Shown here: positions 16,136 to 24,404 of the stretch, piece after piece
Layout: the number at the start of each line of letters is the position of its first letter
Position numbering within the stretch: position 1 is the first letter of the stretch
Assembly: GCF_001279775.1 (NCBI RefSeq)
Contig: NZ_LGDG01000004.1
Coordinates: 1 to 25,194 of the forward strand
DNA from: Streptomyces sp. MMG1533
GTDB lineage: Bacteria > Actinomycetota > Actinomycetes > Streptomycetales > Streptomycetaceae
Length of the DNA stretch: 25,194 bases
Direction: 5' to 3'
The notes under the pieces: model-generated
Told to the model about the DNA's origin: nothing
The model's input: only the letters and a program-made list of their open reading frames with translations
Databases searched by the model: none
Translations under genes and position numbers: made by a program

Positions 16136-17083
16136 GTGAACCGCGTGGCCCGTGCCCCGCTCTTCCGCGACCCGATCCACGACGGAGCCGCCGACCCGGT
16201 CGCCGTCTGGAACCGCCAGGCCGGCGAATGGTGGCTCGTCTACACCAACCGCCGCACCACCGCCCCCGGCCCCGGCGTCTCCTGGGTGTACGGCACCGAC
16301 CTGGGCGTGGCCGCGTCGGCGGACGGCGGCCGCACCTGGACCTACCGGGGCACCCTCAGGGGCCTGGAGACCGAGTGGGGGCGGAACACCTTCTGGGCGC
16401 CGGAGATCATCTGGCACGACGGGCGCTACCACATGTACGTCAGCTACATCCGCGGCATACGCGACGACTGGAACGGCGACGCCCGGATCCGCCACTACAC
16501 CAGCCCCGACCTGCTGACCTGGACGCACCACGGCGCCCTGGACCTCGGCTCCGACGGGGTCATCGACGCCTGTGTGTTCCCGCTGCCGGGCGGCGGCTGG
16601 CGCATGTGGTTCAAGGACGGCCGCCGCGGCTCGCTCACCTACACCGCCGACAGCCCCGACCTCTACCACTGGCGGCCCACCGGCCTGGCCGTCGGCCACC
16701 GCCCGCACGAAGGACCCAACGTCTTCGAACTCGGCGGCCACTACTGGATGCTCGTCGACGAATGGCACGGCCAGGGCGTGTTGCGCTCGGACGACCTGAC
16801 CACCTGGGAACACCAGGGACTCATCCTCGACAAGCCGGGCAGCCGCCCCGACGACGGCACCATCGGCCTGCACGCCGACGTGGTCGTCCAGGGCGAGACG
16901 GCCTACGTCTTCTACTTCACCCACCCGGGCCGAGTGGGGGACACCGCGGAGGACGACACCTACGCCACTCGCCGCTCCTCACTCCAGGTCGCCGCCGCAC
17001 GGGTCGTCGACGGCACGTTGCACTGCGACCGCGACGAACCCGTACCACTCGATCTGTCCCCAGAGCCCTGGACGGAGCGGTAG
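16136..17083 (+). CDS. GH43-type five-bladed beta-propeller glycosidase, cytoplasmic
   Basis: Predicted inverting glycosidase of clan GH-F, 315 residues, with no signal peptide. Blade motifs recur: EWWLVYTNRR, YHMYVSYI, GWRMWFKDG, HYWMLVDEW, AYVFYFTHPG. Candidate catalytic residues fit the GH43 pattern: D20 (GAADPVAVW) as base, D144 (GVIDACVF) as modulator and E192 (RPHEGPNVFEL) as acid. It may be an alpha-L-arabinofuranosidase or beta-xylosidase; related propeller families cleave galactofuranose or anhydro-galactose, so the substrate is open. The GTG at 16136 has AAGGGAG upstream and lies 47 bp after LacI-2. It is the last gene of the plus-strand run. Confidence 0.82.
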   Translation: MNRVARAPLFRDPIHDGAADPVAVWNRQAGEWWLVYTNRRTTAPGPGVSWVYGTDLGVAASADGGRTWTYRGTLRGLETEWGRNTFWAPEIIWHDGRYHMYVSYIRGIRDDWNGDARIRHYTSPDLLTWTHHGALDLGSDGVIDACVFPLPGGGWRMWFKDGRRGSLTYTADSPDLYHWRPTGLAVGHRPHEGPNVFELGGHYWMLVDEWHGQGVLRSDDLTTWEHQGLILDKPGSRPDDGTIGLHADVVVQGETAYVFYFTHPGRVGDTAEDDTYATRRSSLQVAAARVVDGTLHCDRDEPVPLDLSPEPWTER

Positions 17084-17179
17084 CCCCGAAGAGAGGGCCG
17101 GCCACAGGGATCGAGGGCGCCGGCGATGGCTTCTGCGCCGTTCCCGTGCGGGTGTCCGCCGCAGTCCTGTCCGCCCGTC

Positions 17180-17485
17180 GGCTCCCCGATCGGCGGGAGG
17201 CGTACGCGACGGTCTTGTTGCGTAATGTCTCCGTCGGCCCGACATCGAGAAGGCCGATGGCGTCGGGGTAGTAGTAGCCGCAGCCCTCCTGGCCGGCATC
17301 GGTATGGATGCCGGTGCCCAGCCCACCGGCGGCGGGGTGGCCCCGATCTGGCTGGTGTTGGCGATGGTCGGCTCGGCGGACAGTAGTGCGGACGGCTCGT
17401 GGCCGGCCAGGGATGTCAGGCCGGCCAGGCCGAGGGCGAGGAGGCGCAGGGTGATGCGTCCGGCCCGGTTCCGCGCGGAGGTGTA
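17180..17485 (-). pseudogene. Decayed GH27-like gene (alpha-galactosidase / beta-L-arabinopyranosidase remnant)
   Basis: The 428-bp convergent gap (17084-17511) holds coding debris on the minus strand. One frame, open after a TAG at 17488-17486, has an arginine-then-hydrophobic signal-like stretch (RITLRLLALGLAGLTSLAG) leading to ATPPPVGW, which resembles the start of mature GH27 enzymes. At about 17316 the frame changes and the next reads GIHTDAGQEGCGYYYPDAIG, close to the GH27 motif GIYTDAG...GCGYY. Between these two motifs intact GH27 proteins have roughly 70-80 residues and the catalytic barrel follows, so an internal deletion and loss of the rest are indicated. No start codon is visible. 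GH27 includes beta-L-arabinopyranosidases that act on arabinogalactan, which fits the locus. Confidence 0.6.
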
Positions 17486-17511
17486 CTACGAGACAGGGGT
17501 GCCTGCCAAGG

Positions 17512-18897
17512 TCAGTACCCGACCCGGAAGGTCGCGTCCTGCCGGCCCGTGGTCGTGGAGATCGGGTCGATGCGCAGCATGTAGTTCGAGTGGCGGATGT
17601 AGCGGGTCGGGTAGTTGTACGACCGGAACGACGCCCAGCTCGAGTCCGCCAGGCCCGCTTCGCGGTAGAAGGTCGCGTCGGCGGCGAACTGCGAGGTGCT
17701 GTCGTTCACGTCCAGTTGGAGCCCGTAGTTGATGTGCCGGAGGTAACGGGTCGGGTAGTTGACCGACCGGAAGGAGACCCCGGAGCTGTCGGCGAGCCCG
17801 GGGACCAGGGTCCACTGCGAGTCCGTGTACGGCGCGATCGGGTACTCGTCGATCTGGCCCACGAAGCTGGCGTGGCGGATGTAACGGGCCGGGAAGTTGT
17901 ACGACTTGAGCCGGTTCCAGGTCGGGGTGCCCCACTTGGCGAGCAGGTTGTTGTACTCGGTCGTGGTGATCGTCGTGATGCCGCAGTGCTTGGAGTTGAG
18001 CGGCTGGGTGTAGGTCTTCTGGTCGAGGGGGGTCCAGGTGGCCGAGGCGAGGTCGGTGGACTGCCAGGCGTAGAAGACGCCGTTGGGCCGGTAGTTGTCG
18101 CCCCACAGGTACCAGGTGTTGGACGCCAGGGACTTGACGATGGTCGGGGCCTCGGTGTTGCCGTTGTGTGAGGCGCCTTCGTTGGTGCTGAACTCGGTGA
18201 AGCTGCCCGGGGTCAGGGTGGTGGATCTGGCTGCCACCAGCTTGTCGACCTTCTTGAAGAAGAGGTAGTTGTAGCCGCCCACGCCCAGAGCCATGTCGCC
18301 GTCGATGACTTCGTATCCGGGGTCGAAGAACACCTGCGGGGCGGAGGCGGTGACGAAGTCGCTGGTGTAGTTGACCATGATCACGTTGTGGCCGCTGGAG
18401 TTCACCGAGGAGTAGATGACCGCGTACTGACCGCGGCCGGCGTCCCAGAACGCCTCGGGTGCCCAGCTGTGGGTTGCCATGTCGTGCAGCTTCATGCGCC
18501 GGTAGCCGGTGAAGGTGCGGAGGTCGGCGGAGTCCCAGACGTGGATGTACTGGCTGTTGTAGCTCCAGTTGGTGCCCTTGAGGTCGGTGGCGAGGACGAC
18601 GAACGTGCCGTCCTGCTTGCGCAGGACGAACGGGTCGCGCAGGCCGAGTGCGCCCTCGGTGGGGGAGGCGACGGCGTTGTTCTGGTTGAGCGGCGTCCAC
18701 TCGAGCCCGTCGGGGCTGACGGCCAGGTGCAGGTTGTAGTCGGTGCCGCTGCCGAGGTTGTTCGCCTCGGTGAAGTAGACCATCGCGTACGCCGAGTCGG
18801 CCGCGTGGGCGGTGCCCGTGCCGAGGGTCAGGGCGAGGGGGACGGCGGCGGACATGCCCAGGAGGGCCCGACGGGACAGATGGGGGTTTGCGCTCAT
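17512..18897 (-). CDS. Exported GH43 arabinofuranosidase with C-terminal CBM42 (AbfB) domain
   Basis: Predicted exported exo-acting alpha-L-arabinofuranosidase, 461 residues. The Tat leader is SRRALLGMSAAVPLALTLG with AHA-A cleavage. The GH43 propeller (about residues 35-320) contains GLRDPFVLRK with D88 and NTEAPTIVKS with E249 as probable modulator and acid. The C-terminus (about 325-461) is a beta-trefoil CBM42 with three copies of a Y-(N)FP/YPTRYIRH-x-N/S-Y motif (ARYIRHASF, TRYLRHINY, TRYIRHSNY), which binds arabinofuranose side chains. A GH43 plus CBM42 protein of this kind is known as an exo-1,5-alpha-L-arabinofuranosidase in Streptomyces avermitilis; the same activity is likely here but not proven. 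It is transcribed alone from a good promoter with operator O6 upstream. Confidence 0.9.
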   Translation of the reverse strand: MSANPHLSRRALLGMSAAVPLALTLGTGTAHAADSAYAMVYFTEANNLGSGTDYNLHLAVSPDGLEWTPLNQNNAVASPTEGALGLRDPFVLRKQDGTFVVLATDLKGTNWSYNSQYIHVWDSADLRTFTGYRRMKLHDMATHSWAPEAFWDAGRGQYAVIYSSVNSSGHNVIMVNYTSDFVTASAPQVFFDPGYEVIDGDMALGVGGYNYLFFKKVDKLVAARSTTLTPGSFTEFSTNEGASHNGNTEAPTIVKSLASNTWYLWGDNYRPNGVFYAWQSTDLASATWTPLDQKTYTQPLNSKHCGITTITTTEYNNLLAKWGTPTWNRLKSYNFPARYIRHASFVGQIDEYPIAPYTDSQWTLVPGLADSSGVSFRSVNYPTRYLRHINYGLQLDVNDSTSQFAADATFYREAGLADSSWASFRSYNYPTRYIRHSNYMLRIDPISTTTGRQDATFRVGY

Positions 18898-18946
18898 CTT
18901 GTGCTCCGATGTGACGTGCGGAGAGGGTCCGGAATGACCGGGATTT

Positions 18947-18959
18947 CGAACGAAGTTCG
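18947..18959. repeat. Inverted repeat at the GH43-CBM42 transcription start
   Basis: CGAAC (18947-18951), GAA, GTTCG (18955-18959). The arms equal the outer half-sites of the CGAACCGGTTCG operator but with a GAA centre, about 15 bp downstream of the -10 box. It may be a degenerate operator or a site for another regulator. Confidence 0.4.
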
Positions 18960-18972
18960 GAAAATCGATCAG

Positions 18973-19001
18973 AATGTAGGGTCTGAGTATGGGGGCGTCA
19001 A
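18973..19001 (-). promoter_or_regulatory. Promoter of GH43-CBM42 gene
   Basis: On the minus strand TTGACG (19001-18996), a 17-bp spacer and TACATT (18978-18973), giving a leader of roughly 70 nt before the ATG at 18897. Confidence 0.7.
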
Positions 19002-19041
19002 CCGTTCTGACGTGCCCTTTGTGATTCCTGTGCCGCGGGGT

Positions 19042-19055
19042 GCGAACCGGTTCGC
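19042..19055. promoter_or_regulatory. LacI-type operator O6
   Basis: Perfect 14-bp palindrome GCGAACCGGTTCGC, of the same class as O1-O3. It lies about 40 bp upstream of the GH43-CBM42 -35 box, so it would act from upstream or with the inverted repeat at 18947-18959. It ties this gene to the LacI-1 regulon. Confidence 0.7.
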
Positions 19056-19059
19056 CCCG

Positions 19060-19890
19060 GGACCCACTTGTGTCGATCGCCGCCGACCCCCGCGGGGACA
19101 GAGGGCGTGTCCTGGCGGGGGCTGCTCGGGGGCGCGCCCGTGCGTCAGAGCGCGGGGACCGCTGAGGTCCGGGACTTGTTGATGTTGTGGACGAGGCTGC
19201 CGGCCGGCGGGAGGTTGGCCGATCTTTGCGTGGTTGTACGTGTTGGCCTTGCCGAGGCGGCCGCGGGACTTCCTGCTGCGCTTGACTGCGTGGGACCCGT
19301 GCTGCGCCTCCAGTTGCTCGGTCTGCCGGGAACCCGGCGTGGTTCGTGCCGGGGAATGGGGAAATCCGGCGGGGCGAGACCAAGACTGGAGGGCGGGATT
19401 TTGTTCAGCAGGCCGGTTCGTCGGGGTGAAAAATTCCGCGCCGAGGATCGGCTCGCCATTTCCGGTGCCGTCACGACGCACCGCACACCCCGTCGCCTGA
19501 GACGAAGGGCCGCTGCAGCAACACACGCGCCATGGCGGCACGGTGACGCCTGGCTCGAGGAGGGGATCCGCCTCTTCGACCGCGGCAGGCGCCTGGTTGC
19601 TGTCGGACACCGCCCGTCTGCAACTGGCGGCAGCGACCGGCCTTGCCTGGACGGACGGCGCGGGCCGGGGCTCGGGCCGTATGCAGCGACGCCGCTCCCC
19701 GGCAAGGCCCGCGTCATGCTCGGCAACGGGCCGGACTTCGGACCGGGCGGTGAGGGCCCGCCGGCCTCGGCTTCGACACCTCCCGGCCGGCTCTCGAGGA
19801 GATCCCTGCCCGCGCTGTGCTCAGCCGCTGTCCTGTGGACCGCCGACCAGCGGGTCCACCAGGCCCGGGCCGCCCCTCCCCCCATTGCGG
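19060..19890. other. Gene-poor stretch between GH43-CBM42 and polysaccharide deacetylase
   Basis: About 830 bp without a gene I can support. Several long frames are open on both strands, but their translations are low-complexity Arg/Pro/Ala strings. The most protein-like piece is a minus-strand frame opening with a GTG at 19610 (SDSNQAPAAVEEADPLLEPG), which lacks a good ribosome site and matches no family I know. A weak 7-bp stem (19835-19841 with 19853-19859) could terminate the deacetylase transcript. Confidence 0.5.
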
Positions 19891-21354
19891 TCACATGGTG
19901 GCGCGAAGGTGGCTGACGGTGACGAAGTGGTAGCCGCGGGCGGTGAGGGTGCGCAGGACCTCGGGGATGGCGGCGACCGACGTGGGGTGGATGTCGTGGA
20001 CGAGGACGACGTCGTTGGGTTCGGCCTGGGAGATGACGGTCTGGGCCACCTTGGCGGGGTCGTGGAACTTCCAGTCCAGGGTGTCCACGTCCCACAGGGC
20101 GGGGGACAGGCTGGTGGCTGCCCGGACTTTGCCGTCGATCGCGCCGTACGGCGGGCGGAAGAGTGTGGGTTCCCTGCCCGTGGCTGCCTTGATCGCCGCG
20201 TTGGTGCGCTCCAGCTGGGAGCGGACCTGGGCGGGGGTGAGGTTGGTGAGGACCGGGTGGTTCCAGGAGTGGTTGGCGATCTCGTGGCCGGACTTCATCT
20301 CGGCGCGGACGATGTCCGGGTGGGTGGCGACGTTCTGGCCGACGCAGAAGAAGGTGGCGCGCGCCTTGTACTGGGCGAGGTACTTGAGCAGCGTTGCCGT
20401 CTCGGGGGCGGCGGGGCCGTCGTCGAAGGTCAGGGCGATGCACTTGGCCGTGGAGCAGTCCGTGGTGTCCTCGCCCGGGTGCGGCTGCGCGGCGACGGTC
20501 GGGGCGGAGGTGTGGGCGGCCCCCAGGTCGAGCTTGGCGTCCGGGTCGGTGGTCTGGCGCTGGGCGCGGCTGCCGAAGTCGGACAGCCATGGGGTGACGG
20601 TCGCGCTGGGGAGGGTGACGGAGATGCGGCCGGCCGGGGGGACGCCCACCGTGCCCCGGTCGAAGTCCACCTTCAGATCGCCGTCGGGGGTGAAGGCCAT
20701 GTCGTCCAGGTAGGTGTCGCGGCCCTCCTGGTCGCCGAGCGCCGTCTCGACGGTGTCGGGGGTGACCCCCTCCCGCTTCTCCAGGCGCTTCTTCACGGCC
20801 GCGACGAAGGCGTCCTGGGAACCGTCCGCGATGAGGCCCGGGGACGTCCGGTGCTTCTTGGCGGCGCCGTCGTACCAGTACGCCTTGGTGCCCAGGCCGT
20901 CCGCGTTCGACGTTCGGTCGACCGTCGCCAGCCGGACGCCCAGCACGTCGCCGGAGGCCACGAGGAACGAGAAGCTGACGTTCAGCTCGGGTCCCTCCAC
21001 GCCGTCCATGCCGCCGCAGCCCGTGGCCTGGCCGCCGGTGTCCTCGCCGAGGAAGACCGCGAGGCGTCCCTCCACGTCCTTCTTCATCGCGGCCGTCATC
21101 GTGTCGGCGCCGGGGACGTCCGGGTAGCTCGTGGCCCAGGGGCAGGAGCGGTCGGTGCTGCTGTCGCTGACGATGCTGACGCCCTTGAGCTTGCTCAGGT
21201 CGACCTGGGTGCTGCCGGTGTCGTTCCCTCCGGCCCGGGACCGGCCGTCCGGGGAGGGCGCGGAGTCCGCCGGTGACGAGCCGGTGGAGCAGGCAGCCGT
21301 CATGGCGAGCGAGCCGAGCAGGAGGAGTACGGGGGCGAGGGTGCGTCGAGGCAT
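19891..21354 (-). CDS. Lipoprotein polysaccharide deacetylase (NodB domain, CE4)
   Basis: Predicted membrane-anchored, metal-dependent polysaccharide or peptidoglycan deacetylase, 487 residues. The leader MPRRTLAPVLLLLGSLAMTAAC ends in a lipobox with the lipidated Cys at residue 22. Residues about 55-270 form a domain resembling DUF3298/RsiV-type extracellular domains. The NodB domain follows: TFDDGP (D311, D312), NHSWNHP (H362, H366), RPPYGAID, DVDTLDW and VLVHDIH are the five CE4 motifs with metal ligands intact. The ATG at 21354 is chosen because it directly precedes the lipoprotein leader; an ATG at 21387 is possible but would add a hydrophilic extension. It seems functionally separate from the sugar locus and more likely remodels the cell wall. 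Confidence 0.9.
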   Translation of the reverse strand: MPRRTLAPVLLLLGSLAMTAACSTGSSPADSAPSPDGRSRAGGNDTGSTQVDLSKLKGVSIVSDSSTDRSCPWATSYPDVPGADTMTAAMKKDVEGRLAVFLGEDTGGQATGCGGMDGVEGPELNVSFSFLVASGDVLGVRLATVDRTSNADGLGTKAYWYDGAAKKHRTSPGLIADGSQDAFVAAVKKRLEKREGVTPDTVETALGDQEGRDTYLDDMAFTPDGDLKVDFDRGTVGVPPAGRISVTLPSATVTPWLSDFGSRAQRQTTDPDAKLDLGAAHTSAPTVAAQPHPGEDTTDCSTAKCIALTFDDGPAAPETATLLKYLAQYKARATFFCVGQNVATHPDIVRAEMKSGHEIANHSWNHPVLTNLTPAQVRSQLERTNAAIKAATGREPTLFRPPYGAIDGKVRAATSLSPALWDVDTLDWKFHDPAKVAQTVISQAEPNDVVLVHDIHPTSVAAIPEVLRTLTARGYHFVTVSHLRATM

Positions 21355-21869
21355 ACGTGAACCTGGGTCCGTGAGGTGCCGGGGCATGAGTGCGGGCGTG
21401 TGGCGCGCGAGCTGTCGCTGGACTGCGACGTCCCGCTGCGGGCGCCATGCGAAGGGCAAGGGGCTGCGATTTCGCCGGGTCAAGCTATGTTTTCGGCCGG
21501 TCTCCCACAATCCCTTTGGCCCGCCGCCAGCCCAGATGTGACCACTCTCTCTCCGGCCGAGCTGCCGGACGCCCAACGCATCGCGCGAGGGGACGTCCCC
21601 CGCATCGTGTGCTGTGAGTGGCGGCCCACGCACGCTTCAGTGGCCCGGCGGGGACTGCTGACCATCCGCGGACGCCCAAGCCTCTGACCCGGTCCGGTGC
21701 CCCCCCCGTCACCGTGCCCCCGCCCGCGGCCCGAGGTCCTCCCACCTCCGGGCCTGGGGCCGTGCTCCGCGCATGTGACATCAGGCAGCACGGCCTGGGG
21801 AAGAGAGCTCCTGCCGGGCGAGTTGGCCCGGACCATCTCCCTTGGGCAAGCGGAAAAGCTGCGGAACGG

Positions 21870-22340
21870 GTCTGGGCCCACTGGACGATCGGAAGCCACT
21901 GAGGGTGGCGGGTGAGGTGTAGACCGTGTCGGTCCGCTGGTTGACGGCGAACCCCGCCGGGTCGGCACACTTGCGCCACCGCTGGTGGCGTTCCCTGAGC
22001 AGCCACCGCACGTCTGGCGTTTCTGCAACTGCCGGGCGGTACGACGGGTGTGCCGAAGCCTGTCCCGCGCCCCCACGACGAGGAGGTGAGGCGGACCACA
22101 GGTGGGTAGAGGGCTGTGACCGGGCGGTCGTGGCGGCCTCAACCGCCATCCGGCCGCGGCGCTCCGTGCCGACCCGCTCGCCGCTCCGGCCGCCAGTTCT
22201 GCCGACGGGCCCGCTGCCGCCGGGGCGACGGCGGTGACGGTGAGCCCGGCAACCACCGCCAGGACCGGTATCCCGTACGCGGCACTCCGCGCCGTCAGTC
22301 TCCGACTCGGCTGTGCCTGTTCCGCAATGTGCTGTCTCGC
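21870..22340 (-). pseudogene. Degenerate secreted YVTN-type beta-propeller gene
   Basis: One minus-strand frame (about 22340-22165) has a signal-like segment RRLTARSAAYGIPVLAVVAG followed by LTVTAVAPAAAGPSAELAAG; farther on, the same frame has TCGGCSGNATSGG. A different frame (about 21990-21890) reads PAGFAVNQRTDTVYTSPATL, which resembles the repeat VAVNxxTNTVYVTN of secreted YVTN/YncE-like propellers. The pieces lie in one order and direction but in two frames, with no start codon on the first. This fits a frameshifted, internally deleted fossil of a secreted propeller protein. The match rests on motif recognition only. Confidence 0.4.
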
Positions 22341-22638
22341 TTCCCCATAGGGCGGTGGATGGTTCCGGAAGAGGCCCGTCTGCGCGGGCACACGGACGGC
22401 CCCGGGCCCATGCAAGGGGGGCGCGTGAGCCGGGGCCGCCTCAACCGTCGGCGGGGGGAGTGCCGTCGGCCGTGACCGAGTCTTCGCCCGCGGGGAATTG
22501 GTCAGTAGCCCCAGTCGGGCACTGAACAATCGGGAGAAGCCCCTGCTCGCGCGAAGTCTCGGCCGTTCGGCCGGTGTGCGTGGCCCGCCGCGTCGCTACA
22601 AGTGGCCTTTCGGCCGATCCCGCTGGGCCGGCGGGAGG

Positions 22639-22645
22639 TTAGGGT
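22639..22645 (+). promoter_or_regulatory. Possible -10 box for a leaderless kinase transcript
   Basis: TTAGGGT ends 6 bp before the GTG of the histidine kinase, the distance seen in leaderless actinomycete mRNAs. The -35 region is poor. A GGGAGG at 22633 could instead be a distant ribosome site. Confidence 0.3.
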
Positions 22646-22651
22646 CGCGCC

Positions 22652-23860
22652 GTGGATCTCCTGAGCATCGTGCGTGCCTTCGGTGCGCCTCCCGGACCGG
22701 ATGGCCCTCGGCTGGGCCTTCTGAGGGCGTTCGGCATCGTCTTTCTCCTGCTGGCGGCAGGTTCGGACCTGCTGTTCGCCGGCGTCGACGGCGGTTCGCG
22801 GTGGCCTCAGCTGGTGGTGCTGCCGATCGGTCTGGCGGCGCTCCTCTGGCCCGCCGCCCGGCGGCCGGCATGGTTCACCGTGGCGGTGCGCACCGCCGTG
22901 CCCGCGGTCCTCTCCGGCGCCGTGACGGCGGCCGTGTTCCTGTCCGGCCGGGAGGCGCTGTCCGGACCCGGCGAACTCGCGATCCTGGTGTGTCTGCTGC
23001 TGATCGCGGTGCGTGACTGCCCCGTGCGGTGGGCGGCGGTGTGCGGCGTTCTGGACGGTGCGGCGATTCTGGCGCTGCCCTACAGGCAGGCCCCCGGCGA
23101 CTCGTCGGTCAACCCCTTCGGGATGCTGGCGCTGGCCGGTGTGGTCGCCGGGCTCGGCGGGTACCTGCGTGCGCTGGACCACCGCCGCCGTGCAGTGGTC
23201 ACCGAGACCCAGCGGGCCGAGCGCCTTGCCATGGCGGCCGACCTGCACGACTTCGTGGCCCACCATGTCACCGGGATCCTGGTGCAGTCGCAGGTGGCCC
23301 AGCACTTGGCCATGTCGGACCCCGAGCGTCTGGGCCGGATCCTGAAGGACGTCGAACGCTCCGCCACCGAGGCCCTGGTCTCCATGCGCCGTACCGTCGG
23401 CCTGATGCGCGAGGTCCCGGTGGCCGGGGACACCGACCGCAACCCGACGGGTGATCTGGCCGCACTACCCGAACTGGTGGACGGCTTCGGCGGGCCCGTC
23501 GGCCCGAAAGCCGCGCTGCGCCGCGATCCCTCGGTGCCGGACGAACTGCCCCATGAGGTGCAGGCCGCCGCCTACCGGGTCGCCCAGGAGGCCCTGACCA
23601 ACGTGCGGCGGCACGCCGCCGATGCCACCGAGGTGACGGTCGGCCTGGCCTACGACGGCCGTGCGCTGGAGGTGACGGTGCGTGACGACGGCCGTGGCGG
23701 CACCCGGTTGCCGCCCGCCGCGCGCGGCGGCGGCTTCGGCCTGGTCGGGCTGACCGAACGGGTCACGGCGCTCGGCGGCGAGTTGCGTACGGGACCCCGT
23801 TCCGACCGCAAGGGCTGGGAGGTCACGGCGATCCTGCCGGCGGAGTCGGTGTCGCCGTGA
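22652..23860 (+). CDS. NarL-type sensor histidine kinase
   Basis: Membrane sensor kinase of a two-component system, 402 residues. About six hydrophobic segments span residues 22-172 with no large extracellular domain, so it may sense a membrane or intramembrane signal. The HisKA_3 region follows, with the phosphoacceptor H199 in ADLHDFVAHHVTGILVQSQ. The ATPase domain has the N box AQEALTNVRRHA, then VRDDGRGG and GGGFGLVGLTERVTALGG. All parts needed for activity are present. The GTG at 22652 is the first in-frame start before the first membrane segment. Its expected partner is the response regulator at 24405, but 544 bp separate them, more than is usual. Confidence 0.92.
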   Translation: MDLLSIVRAFGAPPGPDGPRLGLLRAFGIVFLLLAAGSDLLFAGVDGGSRWPQLVVLPIGLAALLWPAARRPAWFTVAVRTAVPAVLSGAVTAAVFLSGREALSGPGELAILVCLLLIAVRDCPVRWAAVCGVLDGAAILALPYRQAPGDSSVNPFGMLALAGVVAGLGGYLRALDHRRRAVVTETQRAERLAMAADLHDFVAHHVTGILVQSQVAQHLAMSDPERLGRILKDVERSATEALVSMRRTVGLMREVPVAGDTDRNPTGDLAALPELVDGFGGPVGPKAALRRDPSVPDELPHEVQAAAYRVAQEALTNVRRHAADATEVTVGLAYDGRALEVTVRDDGRGGTRLPPAARGGGFGLVGLTERVTALGGELRTGPRSDRKGWEVTAILPAESVSP

Positions 23861-24404
23861 CCGTCTCGGTGCGCTGGGCCACATGCCGCGGAGACCGGGA
23901 GCGTGGCCGCCGGTGCCGTGAGAGCCACCAGCGGCCGGTGCGGGCGGCTGAGCAGGACCCGCGCGACCCCGGTGAGCGGCCCCTCGGAGGAACGGGGTCC
24001 TCTGCGGTTCGGGTCGGTCATGACCCGGTCCACCGACTGTGGAATCCGAGCCGTGTTCGTCCCGGGCCGGGAGGACCGCATGCCGGTCGGCGGGGAGCGT
24101 CTCCTGCCTGACGTCCCGCCTCGCGTTCCCCGTCACACGCGCCGGTCGTGCTGCTCGCGCCGACGGAACCGCGGCGGCCGTGCCGGAACCGCGACGCTCT
24201 TCATCCGCCGTTCGGCCGAGGCCCCGCCCGTCCGGGCCGGTCGATCATGGCCGTTCGACCGAGGCGGCGGTCCCCGCCGATCGGGGAGAGTGTGGCCCGG
24301 TGGCCCGGCCGCAGGAGGACGGCGATGTTGCTGCAGCCACGCCCGAGCGGCGCCGGGGCCGGGCCGCACGGGGCCGTCAGGTGACTGGGACAGGAGAGAT
24401 GAGC
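23861..24404. other. Unusual 544-bp spacer between kinase and response regulator
   Basis: No supported gene. On the minus strand an ATG at 24021 opens a frame with a short hydrophobic stretch (PLVALTAPAATLPVSAACG), which then runs antisense into the 3' end of the kinase; it could be the debris of a membrane protein but has no family match. Plus-strand frames are Arg/Pro-rich and look non-coding. An inserted then decayed gene, or an independent promoter for the regulator, would explain the gap. Confidence 0.45.

Larger units (their letters stand above)
21355..22651. other. 1.3-kb gene-poor divergent region
   Basis: The gap between the deacetylase and the histidine kinase genes has no intact gene I can support. 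It contains the degenerate beta-propeller remnant listed separately. A plus-strand frame from 21376 ends in LSPAELPDAQRIARGDVPRI, which looks partly protein-like but is unassigned. Promoters of both flanking genes should lie at its ends. Confidence 0.5.

Noticed and set aside
19145..21448. Long minus-strand frame overlapping the deacetylase
   Set aside because: Out of frame with the CE4 motifs; Arg/Pro/His-rich translation typical of a shifted frame.
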